A program made the position numbers and the translations under genes. Positions 32,201-36,650 of a DNA stretch of 64,000 nt are shown here, one piece after another (positions within the stretch are counted from its first letter, which is position 1; each line of letters starts with the position of its first letter). This stretch comes from an uncultured Pirellula sp. Its GTDB lineage: Bacteria > Planctomycetota > Planctomycetia > Pirellulales > Pirellulaceae. The DNA is taken from the NCBI GenBank assembly GCA_903892355.1, contig CAITIE010000153.1, forward strand, positions 1 to 64,000, given 5' to 3'. The notes under the pieces were generated by a model. The model ran no database searches and was not told where the DNA came from. It saw only the letters and a program-made list of their open reading frames with translations.

Positions 32201-32511
32201 AAGGGGGTAGCGGGTCGGGTGAAGGCGAAGGTAACAGCGTGAGCCTGGTCGGTATCCAATCCGCACCGGCTCCCGAGTTAGTTCTCGCCGCTGAAGCTCG
32301 CAACGAAGCAATCCGTCAGTCGACGGCTTTGGGAGAAATCTTCGATGAAGAGATTACTACCTACGGGCCACTGATGGCTACCGACGATTCCGACGAGGCT
32401 TCGGCGTCCAGTGCATTCCTTTCCCAAATTGGAAACGAAACCAAACGCAAGAAGTCGTCGGAGAGTTCGCTCGATGACGTCTTCCTCAACGATGACTGGT
32501 TCCTCAGCTAA
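14236..32511 (+). CDS. Giant dockerin-tailed multidomain surface protein with intact metzincin zinc motif
   Basis: About 6,091 residues. I prefer the ATG at 14236 because the in-frame ATG at 14176 lies inside a hairpin. The basic N-terminus has no hydrophobic signal peptide but carries NLERREVMAGD (14320-14355), like the LEPR-type sorting motif of planctomycete giants. Then come Ig-like segments (14365-15300) and a metzincin-like domain with HEIGHLLGYSH (15766-15798) and a Met-turn-like TIMG. PPC-like domains lie at 15910-16250 and 18860-20040, with beta-helix segments at 16420-18840 and 23280-24080. An insert (about 20080-21840) is absent from the upstream paralogue. F-E-F modules occur at 21880-22440, 22888-23130 and 24457-25005. 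A GEVED domain (25090-26300) holds two more, followed by about 16 cadherin-like modules (26310-31970), a dockerin pair (32017-32202) and an acidic tail. Inferred to be a secreted or surface protein with a possible metalloprotease activity. Confidence 0.92.
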   Translation: MGIDASRSAHRNRSNKMERRNGFRNMLCENLERREVMAGDILDLDFRLLSVAPNSGEILSTTRANELTESPRELVFRFVGGEDIQASTLKNGIRITRAGGDGVFGAGGVATDIVVGPDYLDFADSSNKRVVVARFSQPLTDDMYRVEVFGTDTPAAVRTIDGDPLKPRKTGTTKDTYDFNLELGTKIVAVVPQPIVRQTNGSLQQNRDQIEIYFNDSELYDRNINTGDLSPNPSVVDPQYYKLMLTQESVSPNDDVVFSPISVSYNPTAKRAVLTFAGPIDQLPGVGNSGTFRLRVGSNEAVASALTPISPLAPIVAADPAGFLSGAFQLNAGNPLTGSFSAVVSEEIRNATTSLPNDFPGSNFEPGHRDIQDESHLGGPDADPEITQLQYSFMDGVPYGTDAAGRPVYSSITPDQKQRVREIFEFYSQKLGLDAVEFMGDASSNPDIYKVVVGDLYPNAGPTGPVSGPGDVIGLAGGDLAIMDGAEAWDNTFGNGSNLPGTVNFFSTAMHEIGHLLGYSHTYDLPEGTIMGSDGRLSIGTPPTEQVFPGVNDVIHGQHMYRPDNRDVDLYRFVVAAGATGSLRAETIAERLNDSSNADTHLTLLRLESDGTLTTVASNDNYFSDDAFVSAELQPGEYFLSVTGSGNQDNNPLTGDTGSGATSQGRYDLRIDFKSTTASSIVEQKTGSNSKGSALDGDGDGIAGGNFDFWFRAASPVGTAGVPAGSPRTIVVDKAFTGVTRDGSLARPFNRINEATMVAAPGDIIRLVGDTRTSSLTDDAAYEIGFGGASVGTLRDGASLDVPRGVTLMVDAGAILKFGGSRVLVGSVDSTTNRSGAAIQVLGTPTTPVYFTSYFDQSLGNDTNPLITSPQKGDWGGIEIRNDIDRTQGRTSILMAGGKFLAADKEREGIFLNTISNADIRWGGGVVGTGAQSKVVSPIDMAEARPLIIGNKISNSADSAMSVDPNGLEETLFTEPRYQSGGAFIPDYGRVGPKIYSNSVTNNSINGLFVRAETLAGQPLKELTVPGRIDDSEITIVFGENVIVQGTPGGATSEVAAPNTSLLTLANVAPTSGTGFTASVALNYIVTFVDRFGQESLPSSSKSVVVNAGSAIRLNNIPAATGDYVSRRIWRQVNAAGAFQLAGVLNRDDVSFVDNNITLNGIMQTVIGQASVNRARRDASLVVDPGIVAKMLGGRIEVGIGATLLAEGTESKPVVFTSRRDDRYGAGGTFDTNNDGSATLPAKGDWSGIVSRHLGTLSIDSAIINFGGGESRIPGGFASFNAVEVHQSTARIANTVFDSNASGATNMGATNRDTRGVNEGAVVFVLGSQPVIINNVFKNNNSADTAAISVDANSLNPTFVRDWGRSIGENQRENVGIGNFGPLVSNNQLGGNSLNGMRVRGAVVMTESVWDDTDIVHLLRSNLVLPDYHTYGGLRLVSKADESLVVKASNGASITAEGRPLDIKDRIGGTVQVIGQPGFPVVITSLADDSIGAGFDYLGNSLLDTNNNGPSSGVAGDWKGITFTPFSNDRNVDFRYEREPDQISEGSNDFPSDAEDLGSLASNLNGGDENLRLGVTLTGSIASPRDLDVYRFSANAGTTVWIDVDQTSGSLDSIVELVDGNGQIIALSDNSIAESVAKTTFSDPSFIPDGRVLPMDQSAWAKTNANEPGAQVDFLGVNPLDAGFRVVLPGVAGSFNNYFLRVRSSNVSQEPGKNDPARLTSPALVREGITTGGYKVQVRMQQQQEVAGSAVRFADIRYAQIGIDVQGGPMHSPLLGEVGELDPNETNASDQSAINLGNIITNDRAGTSIAANLASRGDIDWYNFSVSREAIQQVSTTPSNHIALTFDIDYADGQGRPNTQLWVFRRDATSGQLTLVATANESNIQDDQARVNMGADLTDLTRGSQGKRDAYLGPIELPQGDYTVAVTNASLKNVNMDQFTTADGFSGSNTVRFEPLDSVRVISEDRFDPDSPTRPSRNQDPVQVSFALASTSPTMPNAGGVGLPNAVPFNLSDVTVFAGTATQMLYANALTGAREGSGSDYGGRVAVDIAVSPAGGAWGAQSSLQSGNTDASGPVIFGINIGDAGVGVAGSSAPSSGLITYVGNFDNAVPPNLIIEQRGTVGDGMRFHALSFSNISSNGGAATFWGVGSRINQSNSAAVEAPFKRNILYRLDPATGNALNSDGSTTDNGPNLGGAGTQIGASGFFSTAIGEVTGLSSVGGQFFAVTNQGELVTFNNTVAIIRDPNSNQPINFTGLTTGPRNVAEGIYEDLLFGVTTSGRIYAFDTTGALQPIFPFGQSFTQATGANSIAGVTGIDFSSLDVNMWHTSLDQTGQGHGRPATFNRSRDTTTSNRTLRFAFDSDGNDGDIMSGNWGGIYSNLGMDNTYAAPGGAMGSLESDLIDLRNYSADDQPMLYFNYLANTQDNGATSELGDNVTALDTVRVYGTSEDGQWVLLATSNSNTNTSFADRGNGSDEYDFSNTGNEDAYGRTRVTEEMFDNGQWRQARVNLGPLAGKRDIKLRFEFSTVGDFRSADPLRGGIELGAVPGERISDGDIMEIGGSTFEFDLGLVLNVPSGQSIVDGDQLKIGANTFTFTNTAGPSNIPFSANDTPAALAASIRAVLEAAGFTVATSTGTTNVLNITELNGVRLAAPALPTTYDIIGADKSIIIGLPGVQGTNTPVLVTNEMDSIEVRDAVRVALAAALNIAGQKNNIDVYPVRGNVIVLHSSSAAFTVDDAGPLTLFTRRSGDDFGPVDGGDRWAEAGKRTSGNKPNTTIVPAGIYLDDFIIGFAERGEMVTGTSTNPGGQTFNASRFYEQYGGPLGTPVQEVATGSYQLEIRVAADYGTSNRQGELRLENTLLGPLGRTYDTNERLTKSAALIFDASSEIEDGASFTLSDGINTLTFEFDVVTSANDRRVGVTPGSTAITVAPNATSAEIARAIRDAINSTSAQGLLNLSAENGGDMPGSSNLGARSPIIQLNGNAAVDALGGTLFPANVPLIFVQFGNDTQWGEDLGDANINREQGQLLISSAVVSNSLNYGIRVDAAARDYAATRFGGNNATIRPGNRPYPGAVRNLVTLNTSNVAPGVVLMNNVLSTNNAGGILVSGDTASSVGQSTLSVARIVNNTIYGAGAGTGLTIEQGATPTVLNNIIANSNIGISVTGGNTANVVLGGNIYKQNGTNVNPGGISESFRIPLNASDPLFLNPALGRFYLAPLSQAIDSSLSSLENRSSMETVKSPLGLPTSPIIAPEFDASGLRRSDDPNVNSPPGLGSNVFIDRGALDRVDQIGPIATLQRPLDNDANGIDIDPSSTYVHVRTGNFDFFEILLDERQGTGPDPLSINKDNLVLTENGRMLSPGVDYVFGYSYNSRTIRLTPLAGFWRQDSVYEMTLINKSTLRIIAPDNAATRSDGDKFTVTLQGGGTKTLELDSGYTITVPTSGVSDGQFFTYTPAGGNTVRFEFDSDGKTTYGSQVISFTTSDTAATLATKIASALNPFVKQNGFPVQAISGGRVSVGGNVGDVINVAGSSLTLSGTPGVAAGSTPVRFVPIASFDAFAMATAMTKALNQVGSGVKAYSLAGGIVFIEGVTSVSGVTSLSLSPIVDLAANPLQANRANALTQFTILMPEVAVDYGDAIERSGTGAGSNTLLASNGVRHGIYPDDATLLVLGALADGETDGLVSPAADGDDFDSGLSLGTLANYLSIAQNGPARLTTSAFNAAMIGKSVTISDTVAKTVKFEFTNGGATSDPSARAVDLTGAVSADDVALRLQSAILASILDGSITGIHAMVTGNVISLGGSAGHLFDVSASAGFVQRALNGSLGLSVNTDLTGLTAGSSMSISDGSGNTVGFQIIDTNLSAPATSLAAGNVAVRVNLATATAADLANALAAAINSAVSDNRLRLPTVTVSGTSFKLAADDEDGVQFNSWFNSKALATPISVTASAAGFVDAWIDWNQDNDFEDAGEKILNSEPVIAGTNTFFVSTPANAAIGFTTSRFRLSTTGGTFTYGLATGGEVEDHLIEVISGEPPVGTNDNYNIAEDNKLVVAAAGVLTNDVDPDGQTIRVFDSDLSKPGVQPVLGPQHGYLTINADGSFEYMPKQDFFGTDTFIYLVTDPRMTANVPTTVTINVTPVNDAPVAKDDAVTILEDTVTTWNGATFTANDRTQPDRAPGTDGDLYDTNESGQKLTIIDAQLVADRGLGETLTLVNNVITYTPPTDYNNLIAGPVLVKVLIQDSGVAGGDDSPKSPGQDDTPPNLVYSTLTINIDDVNDAPVFNIPRPVQTPLEDASVTEPDFLNLIAPAKSTALDELGSLPGVTGQTVDFLVRALDPSRFTASGQPKIAPDGTLTYTLNTDVNFLNSGNIVVEVIARDNGPAAGTRPPRPDVNLSAPKYFTIVTTEVNDAPLFDIPKPEILINEDLENSPINGFLTNIVAGPPTATDELGLNPPTSGQTVSFEVVALDPTRFNGAAGQPKISPAGVLTYDLAPDVNQLNSGPILVQVTAVDSGPAAGDRVGIPDVNRSVTKTFTLLVQDVNDAPQFAIPSPVINVQEDLENSPVNGFVTNIVPGPASATDEAGQTVTFTVVALDPTRFNGAAGQPKISPTGVLTYDLAPDVNLLNSGPIVVRVTAFDSGFAAGSRVGIPDNNQSTPQLFTLLVQDVNDAPQFTIPNPVVSILEDLEVSPQSGFVTNIQAGPNTAVDELGLVTGVTGQTVSFIVEAVDPTRFNGTAGQPAISPTGVLTYDLAPDVNQLNSGPILVKVTAVDSGNAPGSRVGIPDVNSSATVTVTLMVTEVNDAPLFTIPNPLIQIQEDLEVSPVDGFVTNIVAGPPTATDELGLIAGLAGQTITFDVRAVDPTRFNGTAGQPKISPTGVLTYDLAPDINRLNSGDIFVIVNAVDSGSSTAPNVNRSITQTFTIRVAEINDAPIFDMASTTYNLREDAGFQTLTNFITNLGPGPLTATDEVTQTTKIVAVAMDPSAFSVQPLVTGTGDLSFQLGPDVNSLFKDLRIRLIATDDGLGTPPPNSNTTEKVLTVIAADINDEPLYNIPVKSVSVFEDNEQVTGISPTVFAGFATNIKPGPSTAIDEANQKLTFRVTFSSNPNLFSVQPSINSTTGDLSFVTAPDQNGTAVLIVRLEDDGRPGPFPNDNIGANETFTISIRPVNDAPQFTIPASITSDEDQGVVSISGFATSIRPGPATAADESTQELAFDVVAVDPTAFAVQPSLLVDGTLIYQTAKDINRNSGLDTRVVVTLRDNGLASPPPNTNVSVLKTFVVNINPVNDPPIPDAYSTSGFEDTKTTIQTSDVLAGDLPGPADEVAEGQKVRITNIEQLTTAGGTVVPIFNGTTLVSFEYIPPLNFVGQDTVRYVVTDDATYKPGEQSATGTVTINVGPINDPPSFTPGSDVSVLEDSAPYSAPWATNIVAGPPAATDELASQTVSFKVTTDNDAMFAVLPTIDSTGKLSFTLSKDANGIVKLVAVAVDSGPNSPVPNNNSSAPATFNLNVGAVNDPPDFNVSRSIVVAEDSGAFTGLVLADIVPAEGMNSVPPTALDEASQTVTIAATADKQNLFSTQPTIDANGVLRFTPAPDASGSAIITVVATDNGPSTSPNINISKLKSFTITITAENDAPVANNDRYRADERFILNVPAPGVISNDTDSDLPGDSLSIANFQATSDLGATVTLAPNGALTYDPTGAARIRALVDGQTINDTFVYRLKDTVGRLSNYATVTVTVDGFNDAPVAVNDSFTVPFGVSQLLNVLANDTDLDTPLDQGSIEIGRLAVNGVATATSTGRVRYVPNPGFRGSDSFTYRVKDSLGKWSNEATVSITVNTAPVAANDAVVTERNKPISINVTLNDFDPDGSIDRNSVNIVTLPDSGTAVVQPGGTILYTPLTNFTGVATFQYVVSDNEGLSSNVADVTVRVVASLFQNPNNKYDVNADTFVSPIDVLVLVNLLNSQGPSIPVSTLPGPPDYVDVNGDGFASPLDVVELINFINSQGGSGSGEGEGNSVSLVGIQSAPAPELVLAAEARNEAIRQSTALGEIFDEEITTYGPLMATDDSDEASASSAFLSQIGNETKRKKSSESSLDDVFLNDDWFLS
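21880..22440 (+). repeat. F-E-F module nested in a split F-E-F module (first copy in second giant gene)
   Basis: The N-terminal half of a host module (from 21880, with GGSTFEFD) is followed by a complete module beginning IVDGDQLKIG (21967). The missing C-terminal half of the host (about 22267-22440, with VRDAVRVALAAALN) resumes after GVQGTN. The layout is the same as the five-module array of the first giant gene, but with one guest. Confidence 0.6.
24457..25005 (+). repeat. F-E-F module nested in a split F-E-F module (second copy in second giant gene)
   Basis: The host N-half starts at SDGDKFTVT (24457), the guest module at VSDGQFF (24553), and the host C-half resumes at about 24853 (TPVRFVP...MATAMTKALN). 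The position between an upstream ITENGR/LTENGR domain and the GEVED domain matches that of the five-guest array in the upstream paralogue. This makes the two loci orthologous sites with one and five guests. Confidence 0.6.
27028..28980 (+). repeat. Five consecutive near-identical cadherin-like modules
   Basis: Modules start at V-N-D-A-P motifs at 27028, 27421, 27820, 28198 and 28597, giving units of 393, 399, 378, 399 and 384 bases, with the next one beginning at 28981. The phrases TNI(V/Q), VDPTRFNG, SPTGVLTYDLAPD and VGIPDVN recur almost unchanged, most strongly in units 2-5. The other cadherin-like modules of the same protein are far more divergent, so these five look like a recent amplification or a gene-conversion block. 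Confidence 0.85.
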
Positions 32512-32548
32512 GTCTCGCTCGCAAAACGCAGTGTGACCATCCCATCAA

Positions 32549-32579
32549 CAGGCCTCGCGTCCGCGAGGCCTGTTTTTTT
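32549..32579 (+). terminator. Rho-independent terminator after second giant gene
   Basis: A perfect 10-bp stem, CAGGCCTCGC (32549-32558) with GCGAGGCCTG (32563-32572), has a GTCC loop and is followed by seven T residues. It lies 37 bases after the stop codon and before the convergent antiporter gene. Confidence 0.93.
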
Positions 32580-32640
32580 GTGACTTGGGAGTGCCCAATT
32601 CCTGGTGCTTCGTCTCTACGGTGCGTGCAATGCGAGTGAC

Positions 32641-33912
32641 CTAGTCTGCTGGCAACGCGCTTTCAGTCTTTGGTACCAACCAGTCGAAGATCGGAGAGGC
32701 CATGAGGGTCGTGATCACCGCCATGATGACCAACGTCGCGAAGAGTTCCTTGGAAATGATCCCTCGCTGAAGGCCGATGTTGATGATGATCAATTCCATC
32801 AAGCCTCGGGCATTCATCAGCGAACCGATTCCTAGCGATTCCCGTTGAGACAATCCGGATGCTCGTGCTGCAAGCCAGCATGCAACTCCTTTTCCAAGAA
32901 CAGCGACCAGCAACACGGCCAAGCAAATCAGCCACAGGTATCCCGAGTTCAACAATCCGATTTGGGTGTTCAGGCCTGAGAATGTGAAAAACAACGGCAG
33001 CAGCAGAGCGACCGCTAAAGGCTGAATCCGTTCGATCAATTGCCGATTCACAACGCCTCGCGGCATCACCGTCCCCATCACAAATGCACCAAAAACCGCA
33101 TGCAAATGCAGGAGATCGGTAAACCAGGCTCCGAGCGCCATGAATAGCAATCCAATCACAAGCCCTGACTCCGACAAGTCTCCTTGCTTGGTCAACAGTC
33201 TCTCTTGGGTTTTTCGCAAAAGTGGGCCGACCACCACGTAAGCGACAGCGACAAAAAAAGCACCACCACCAATGCTTTTCAATGCCCCCAACAGATTGTC
33301 GTCGAAACTGGCAAGGACAATAGCTAACAAGCACCATGCGGCAGCATCGTCGATCGCACCAGCCCCGATCGCAACCGTTCCCATCAAGGTCCCGGTTAAA
33401 CCCTTGAAATGGATGATTCGTGCCAGCATCGGAAATGCGGTGATGCACATCGATGCCCCTAGAAAAAGCATCGCTTCAAAAAGACTTGTCCGTTCCGGAA
33501 ACATCGCACTGTTGTGGTACAAGTAGTACGCGAGTCCTGCTCCCAGCAAAAAGGGTGTCACCATACCTGCAATAGAAACCATCAACGAACTCCGAAAGTG
33601 ACTTCGGACGATGTCCATTCGGAACTCCATCCCAACGATGAACATGTACAGCGCCAGCCCCAACTGGGACGCAGGAAACAAATAACTGGAGGTGTCTCGC
33701 GTCGACTGTGTTGAATCCCACGGAAACAACAGCTTTTGCCACTCCGGCGCGAGCAAGCCAAACAGCGACGGCCCCAAGCATACGCCGGCGATCATCTCCG
33801 CAACTACCTGAGGCTGCCCCAATTTCCGAGCGACGATTCCCACCAGTCTGCATGCTGCGAGGATCACGGCGATCTGAATAAAGAAGTGGATCGCAAGATC
33901 TAGATTTTTCAT
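32641..33912 (-). CDS. Kef-type monovalent cation:proton antiporter (CPA2)
   Basis: 423 residues forming about a dozen hydrophobic segments with no soluble regulatory domain. The family swaps monovalent cations for protons across the cytoplasmic membrane. Visible signatures are the N-terminal R-x-x-GQPQVVAEMIAG-x-x-LGPS stretch (about residues 30-50) and the paired acidic residues in GAGAIDDAAAW (about residue 190), the ion-binding site expected of Na+/H+ exchanger-type antiporters. The C-terminus stops after the last membrane segment, so the TrkA-N/RCK domain of classical KefB/C is missing. The ion cannot be read from the sequence. It converges on the giant gene across the shared terminator. 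A palindrome about 80 bases upstream is a candidate operator. Confidence 0.88.
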   Translation of the reverse strand: MKNLDLAIHFFIQIAVILAACRLVGIVARKLGQPQVVAEMIAGVCLGPSLFGLLAPEWQKLLFPWDSTQSTRDTSSYLFPASQLGLALYMFIVGMEFRMDIVRSHFRSSLMVSIAGMVTPFLLGAGLAYYLYHNSAMFPERTSLFEAMLFLGASMCITAFPMLARIIHFKGLTGTLMGTVAIGAGAIDDAAAWCLLAIVLASFDDNLLGALKSIGGGAFFVAVAYVVVGPLLRKTQERLLTKQGDLSESGLVIGLLFMALGAWFTDLLHLHAVFGAFVMGTVMPRGVVNRQLIERIQPLAVALLLPLFFTFSGLNTQIGLLNSGYLWLICLAVLLVAVLGKGVACWLAARASGLSQRESLGIGSLMNARGLMELIIINIGLQRGIISKELFATLVIMAVITTLMASPIFDWLVPKTESALPAD

Positions 33913-34597
33913 TTCAACAAATCATCAACGGAAAGAAGTCTTCAAAAAGGAGAACCTCATGGCCATAAGGATCCTTTCGGATTGTAACCCTGGATACTTG
34001 TTCAAACAAGTATTCACCCTCCCGAGAATCGTTGGCTTTCGTTTGCTATCACCCCCCGAACGCTTGTTTTTGGAGCAACTCAGGACGGCTTAGCGAAGGC
34101 TTTACAAGGAATATTTTTAAGGCGTGATTGGCCCCTAAAACTGGCTCTTCTGGAACGAAAGGTTGCCGTCGCTGGTACTTTCATTCCAGACTTCGATTCG
34201 TCTTTGCCATGTCCTCACCGTCACTGCCACAAAACTCGACATCGGCGCCAACGGCGAGATACCCCTCCTTCCCAGTTCGCTATTCCCTGAAATAGCGACC
34301 TACCTTGCAATCCCCTCCCGAACCATCGATCGGTCTCAAATCCTCTCCAAACGCCCCTGCATAAGAAATTGGCAACGGCACCCTACAGGATTCGGGTCGG
34401 CAGGAGCCTATCCGCTTAAAACGGCCTCTAGGGATCAAATATCCAACCTTGTTCGTCGGTGCCATGATTAGCCTCGGCAATGGCACACCAAGTGCATCCA
34501 TCGTGCCTACGAGGGCTGCTCGGTCTAACGCATTGCTGCGGAGAGGACGAGACGCCCCCAAACTCGTTGGAAGCTCGCGGAGAAAGGAGAATCGATC
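33913..34597. other. Intergenic region upstream of antiporter and of a small membrane protein
   Basis: Divergent spacer of 685 bases. Small ORFs here (such as 34163-34471 and 34280-34624) have no recognisable domain, and I treat them as chance. What I can support is the palindrome at 33994-34013 and the Shine-Dalgarno sequence just before 34598. The rest shows nothing I can assign. Confidence 0.5.
33994..34013. promoter_or_regulatory. Palindromic operator-like site
   Basis: ATACTTGTT and AACAAGTAT are perfect inverted 9-bp arms around a central CA. Symmetric sites of this length and composition are typical of TetR-family or similar dimeric repressors. It lies 82 bases upstream of the antiporter start. 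No regulator gene is adjacent, so the binding protein is unknown. Confidence 0.45.
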
Positions 34598-35125
34598 GTG
34601 GCTCATTCCATCAGGATCATCCAAGGACAGACATCTTTCACAAGCGGTTCACATGCGTCCGAACCGGATTGCATTCCGTCGTGGCATTCGTTCCCTCGGT
34701 TCGTTCGACATGTTCAAGATAAAGGGGACAAGCGATACCCAACCCCCACTCACCGATCCGCTTTGATGCTCTGCGTGTCCTACGGACTATTGGTGATTTA
34801 CTGGTTTGTCATCGCCTCGGTTTCGATTTACGACATGCATTTGACCGTGAAGTATGCCGGCACCTTAAAGTCGCTTGAGCAAAACCCGGTGGGTCGATGG
34901 TTGATGCAATTGGACTCCATCCAGCACGATGTGATCCCAGACACAACGTTGTTCCTTTCCTTCAAGTCCCTCGGAACGATTGCGGTGATGCTGATCTTAG
35001 CCATCCTGATCCGACAGCGAGCACGACTCGGTCACCCCGTCGCTATTGGTGTCACCATGTTCCAACTTTCGCTCGCATGGTACCTCATGTACGGGGACAT
35101 TCCCGAAAATTGGTTCATCCAGTAG
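34598..35125 (+). CDS. Small multi-pass membrane protein of unknown function
   Basis: 175 residues. The GTG start is chosen because a strong AAAGGAG lies 8 bases before it. An alternative ATG at 34766 would remove the 56-residue polar N-terminus. Residues 57-80 (MLCVSYGLLVIYWFVIASVS), about 120-138 and about 147-165 are hydrophobic, suggesting three membrane segments with a soluble N-terminal region. The loop after the first segment contains a polar D-M-H-L-T-V-K and an NPVGRWLMQLD motif. I do not recognise a family. It is convergent with the glycosyltransferase gene, 16 bases away. Confidence 0.7.
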   Translation: MAHSIRIIQGQTSFTSGSHASEPDCIPSWHSFPRFVRHVQDKGDKRYPTPTHRSALMLCVSYGLLVIYWFVIASVSIYDMHLTVKYAGTLKSLEQNPVGRWLMQLDSIQHDVIPDTTLFLSFKSLGTIAVMLILAILIRQRARLGHPVAIGVTMFQLSLAWYLMYGDIPENWFIQ

Positions 35126-35141
35126 CCGCTCGCACGAGCAA

Positions 35142-36344
35142 TTACAACACCTTCAACGTGCGCCGATAGACCTTGGAAACATTCTCCGCCATGGCACGGT
35201 CCGAGAACAGCTCACGTTGTCGTTCCCATGCGTTTGCGCTGAGTCGGTGCCATTCGATTCGGTCATCGACCATCTTCAAAATAGCGGCTGCGAGGCTCGA
35301 GGCATCCCGTGGCTCGGCCAAATATCCCTCGATGCCATGCCGTACCACTTCCGGAGTCCCTTCCACCTTGGTGGCAACAACGGGCACGCCCAAGGCCATG
35401 GCTTCGAGAACGACCATGGGCATTCCCTCTCCGAAGAGACTGGGCAGGACTAGCGCATCCAACTCTCGTATCCGACTCGGTACGTCCTGACGAAAACCCT
35501 GCCAGTGCACATGAGACCCGAGGTTCAGCCGCTCTGTCATGGAAAGGACTTCGCGCTGGTACTCCTCGGTCTCGAATCCACCGATGACATCCAGCGTTAC
35601 CTGAGGATTGATTTGTTGGATTTGTTTCATCGCTTCGAGAAGTACCTCGATTCCCTTTCGAGGACGGATCAACGCCACCATCCCGAGTCGCCACTCTCGC
35701 TGCTCCATGCGATCCAGCGTTGAGATCGATTCCTGCGTGGCAACTCCGTTCGCAACTTTCGTCAGCCGATGCCGCGAGTAACCTCGCTTGAGCATTTCCC
35801 GTCGCAGCGACTGCGACACGGTGATGATGTGGCTCGCGCTTCGCAGAGCCCATCCTTCGACCCAATCGTTCACGCGGTTGATCCAAGCTCGGGTTGAGTC
35901 CCGAGCCGTCGGTGAGTGGACATGGTAGATCCAAGGAACACTTAATCGTTTCGCCAAGAGGCCTGCAACCAATGCCGAACGTGGCGTGTGCGCGTGCAAA
36001 AGCGAAGGTGGATTATTTCGCAATCGGTTGGTCATCCGCGCAACCACGCCCAAGTCCGCCCGCCCTCGCATCTCCTCGGTAAACACCATCGACGGATCCA
36101 ATCCGCAGCAGGCCTCGAACTTCCCGGGTTTCAAACACCCGAACCAAGGCTCGACGCCAAACAGAGGCAGATTCTTACCGAGCAATTGCTGGACCCGCTC
36201 CGCACCCGAGAAATGCTCTCCGTTCACCAAGTGCAGGACGCGAACCAATGCCTCGGCAGGGGAAGTACCTCGCGCACCACGTTGGGATGACTCTATCGAA
36301 GCAACATGAGCGTTGATGGAAGGCAAATCGGATGCTGTAATCAT
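35142..36344 (-). CDS. Family 4 (GT-B) glycosyltransferase
   Basis: 400 residues. An N-terminal Rossmann-like acceptor domain begins at VRVLHLVNGEHFSGAER (about residue 35). The C-terminal donor-binding domain has the typical basic site RPRKG (about residue 230) and the EGMPMVVLEAMALGVPVVAT segment with the E-x7-E pattern of retaining GT4 enzymes (about residues 320-340). Family members move a sugar from a nucleotide donor to a lipid-linked or polysaccharide acceptor at the cytoplasmic face of the membrane. The acceptor and sugar cannot be inferred. No other polysaccharide gene is adjacent. The first 34 residues are polar and not conserved-looking, so the true start could be internal. Confidence 0.88.
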   Translation of the reverse strand: MITASDLPSINAHVASIESSQRGARGTSPAEALVRVLHLVNGEHFSGAERVQQLLGKNLPLFGVEPWFGCLKPGKFEACCGLDPSMVFTEEMRGRADLGVVARMTNRLRNNPPSLLHAHTPRSALVAGLLAKRLSVPWIYHVHSPTARDSTRAWINRVNDWVEGWALRSASHIITVSQSLRREMLKRGYSRHRLTKVANGVATQESISTLDRMEQREWRLGMVALIRPRKGIEVLLEAMKQIQQINPQVTLDVIGGFETEEYQREVLSMTERLNLGSHVHWQGFRQDVPSRIRELDALVLPSLFGEGMPMVVLEAMALGVPVVATKVEGTPEVVRHGIEGYLAEPRDASSLAAAILKMVDDRIEWHRLSANAWERQRELFSDRAMAENVSKVYRRTLKVL

Positions 36345-36531
36345 CGGCTGTGTCTTGGTCCTGGGGGCATCGGGAAGAACGCTAGCATTTCTTGTTTTTT
36401 GCGCGTGAGGTATCCTGCAGGAAAACCATAGGTCAGGGAGGCACTTTCCCCTGCAAGGAGATCCCTCGAGTCGAAAAAAAGGGGGCGCGAAGACCCTATC
36501 ATTCTCGGCACAACCGGAAAAAACGATCTAG

Positions 36532-36645
36532 GTGGAACGCTTCAAAACTGCTATCGTCCTCGAACCAATGCGCGGCGACCGTATGGATGCGGAAGCTCTG
36601 AAACAGCGCGGCTTACTGATTCACAACCCGCTCACGGACGAGTGA
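36532..36645 (+). CDS. Possible 37-residue leader ORF
   Basis: A GTG-initiated frame directly follows an in-frame TAG (36529-36531). It encodes 37 residues ending in LLIHNPLTDE. Its TGA overlaps a GTG (36642) that opens the next reading frame, a GTGA arrangement typical of translational coupling. No Shine-Dalgarno sequence is obvious and the product is not recognised, so it may be chance. Confidence 0.25.
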   Translation: MERFKTAIVLEPMRGDRMDAEALKQRGLLIHNPLTDE

Positions 36646-36650
36646 TTTCG

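Noticed and set aside
34280-34624. Minus-strand ORF of 114 codons in the 33913-34597 spacer
   Set aside because: No recognisable domain, no Shine-Dalgarno sequence, and it overlaps the strong ribosome site of the plus-strand gene at 34598.
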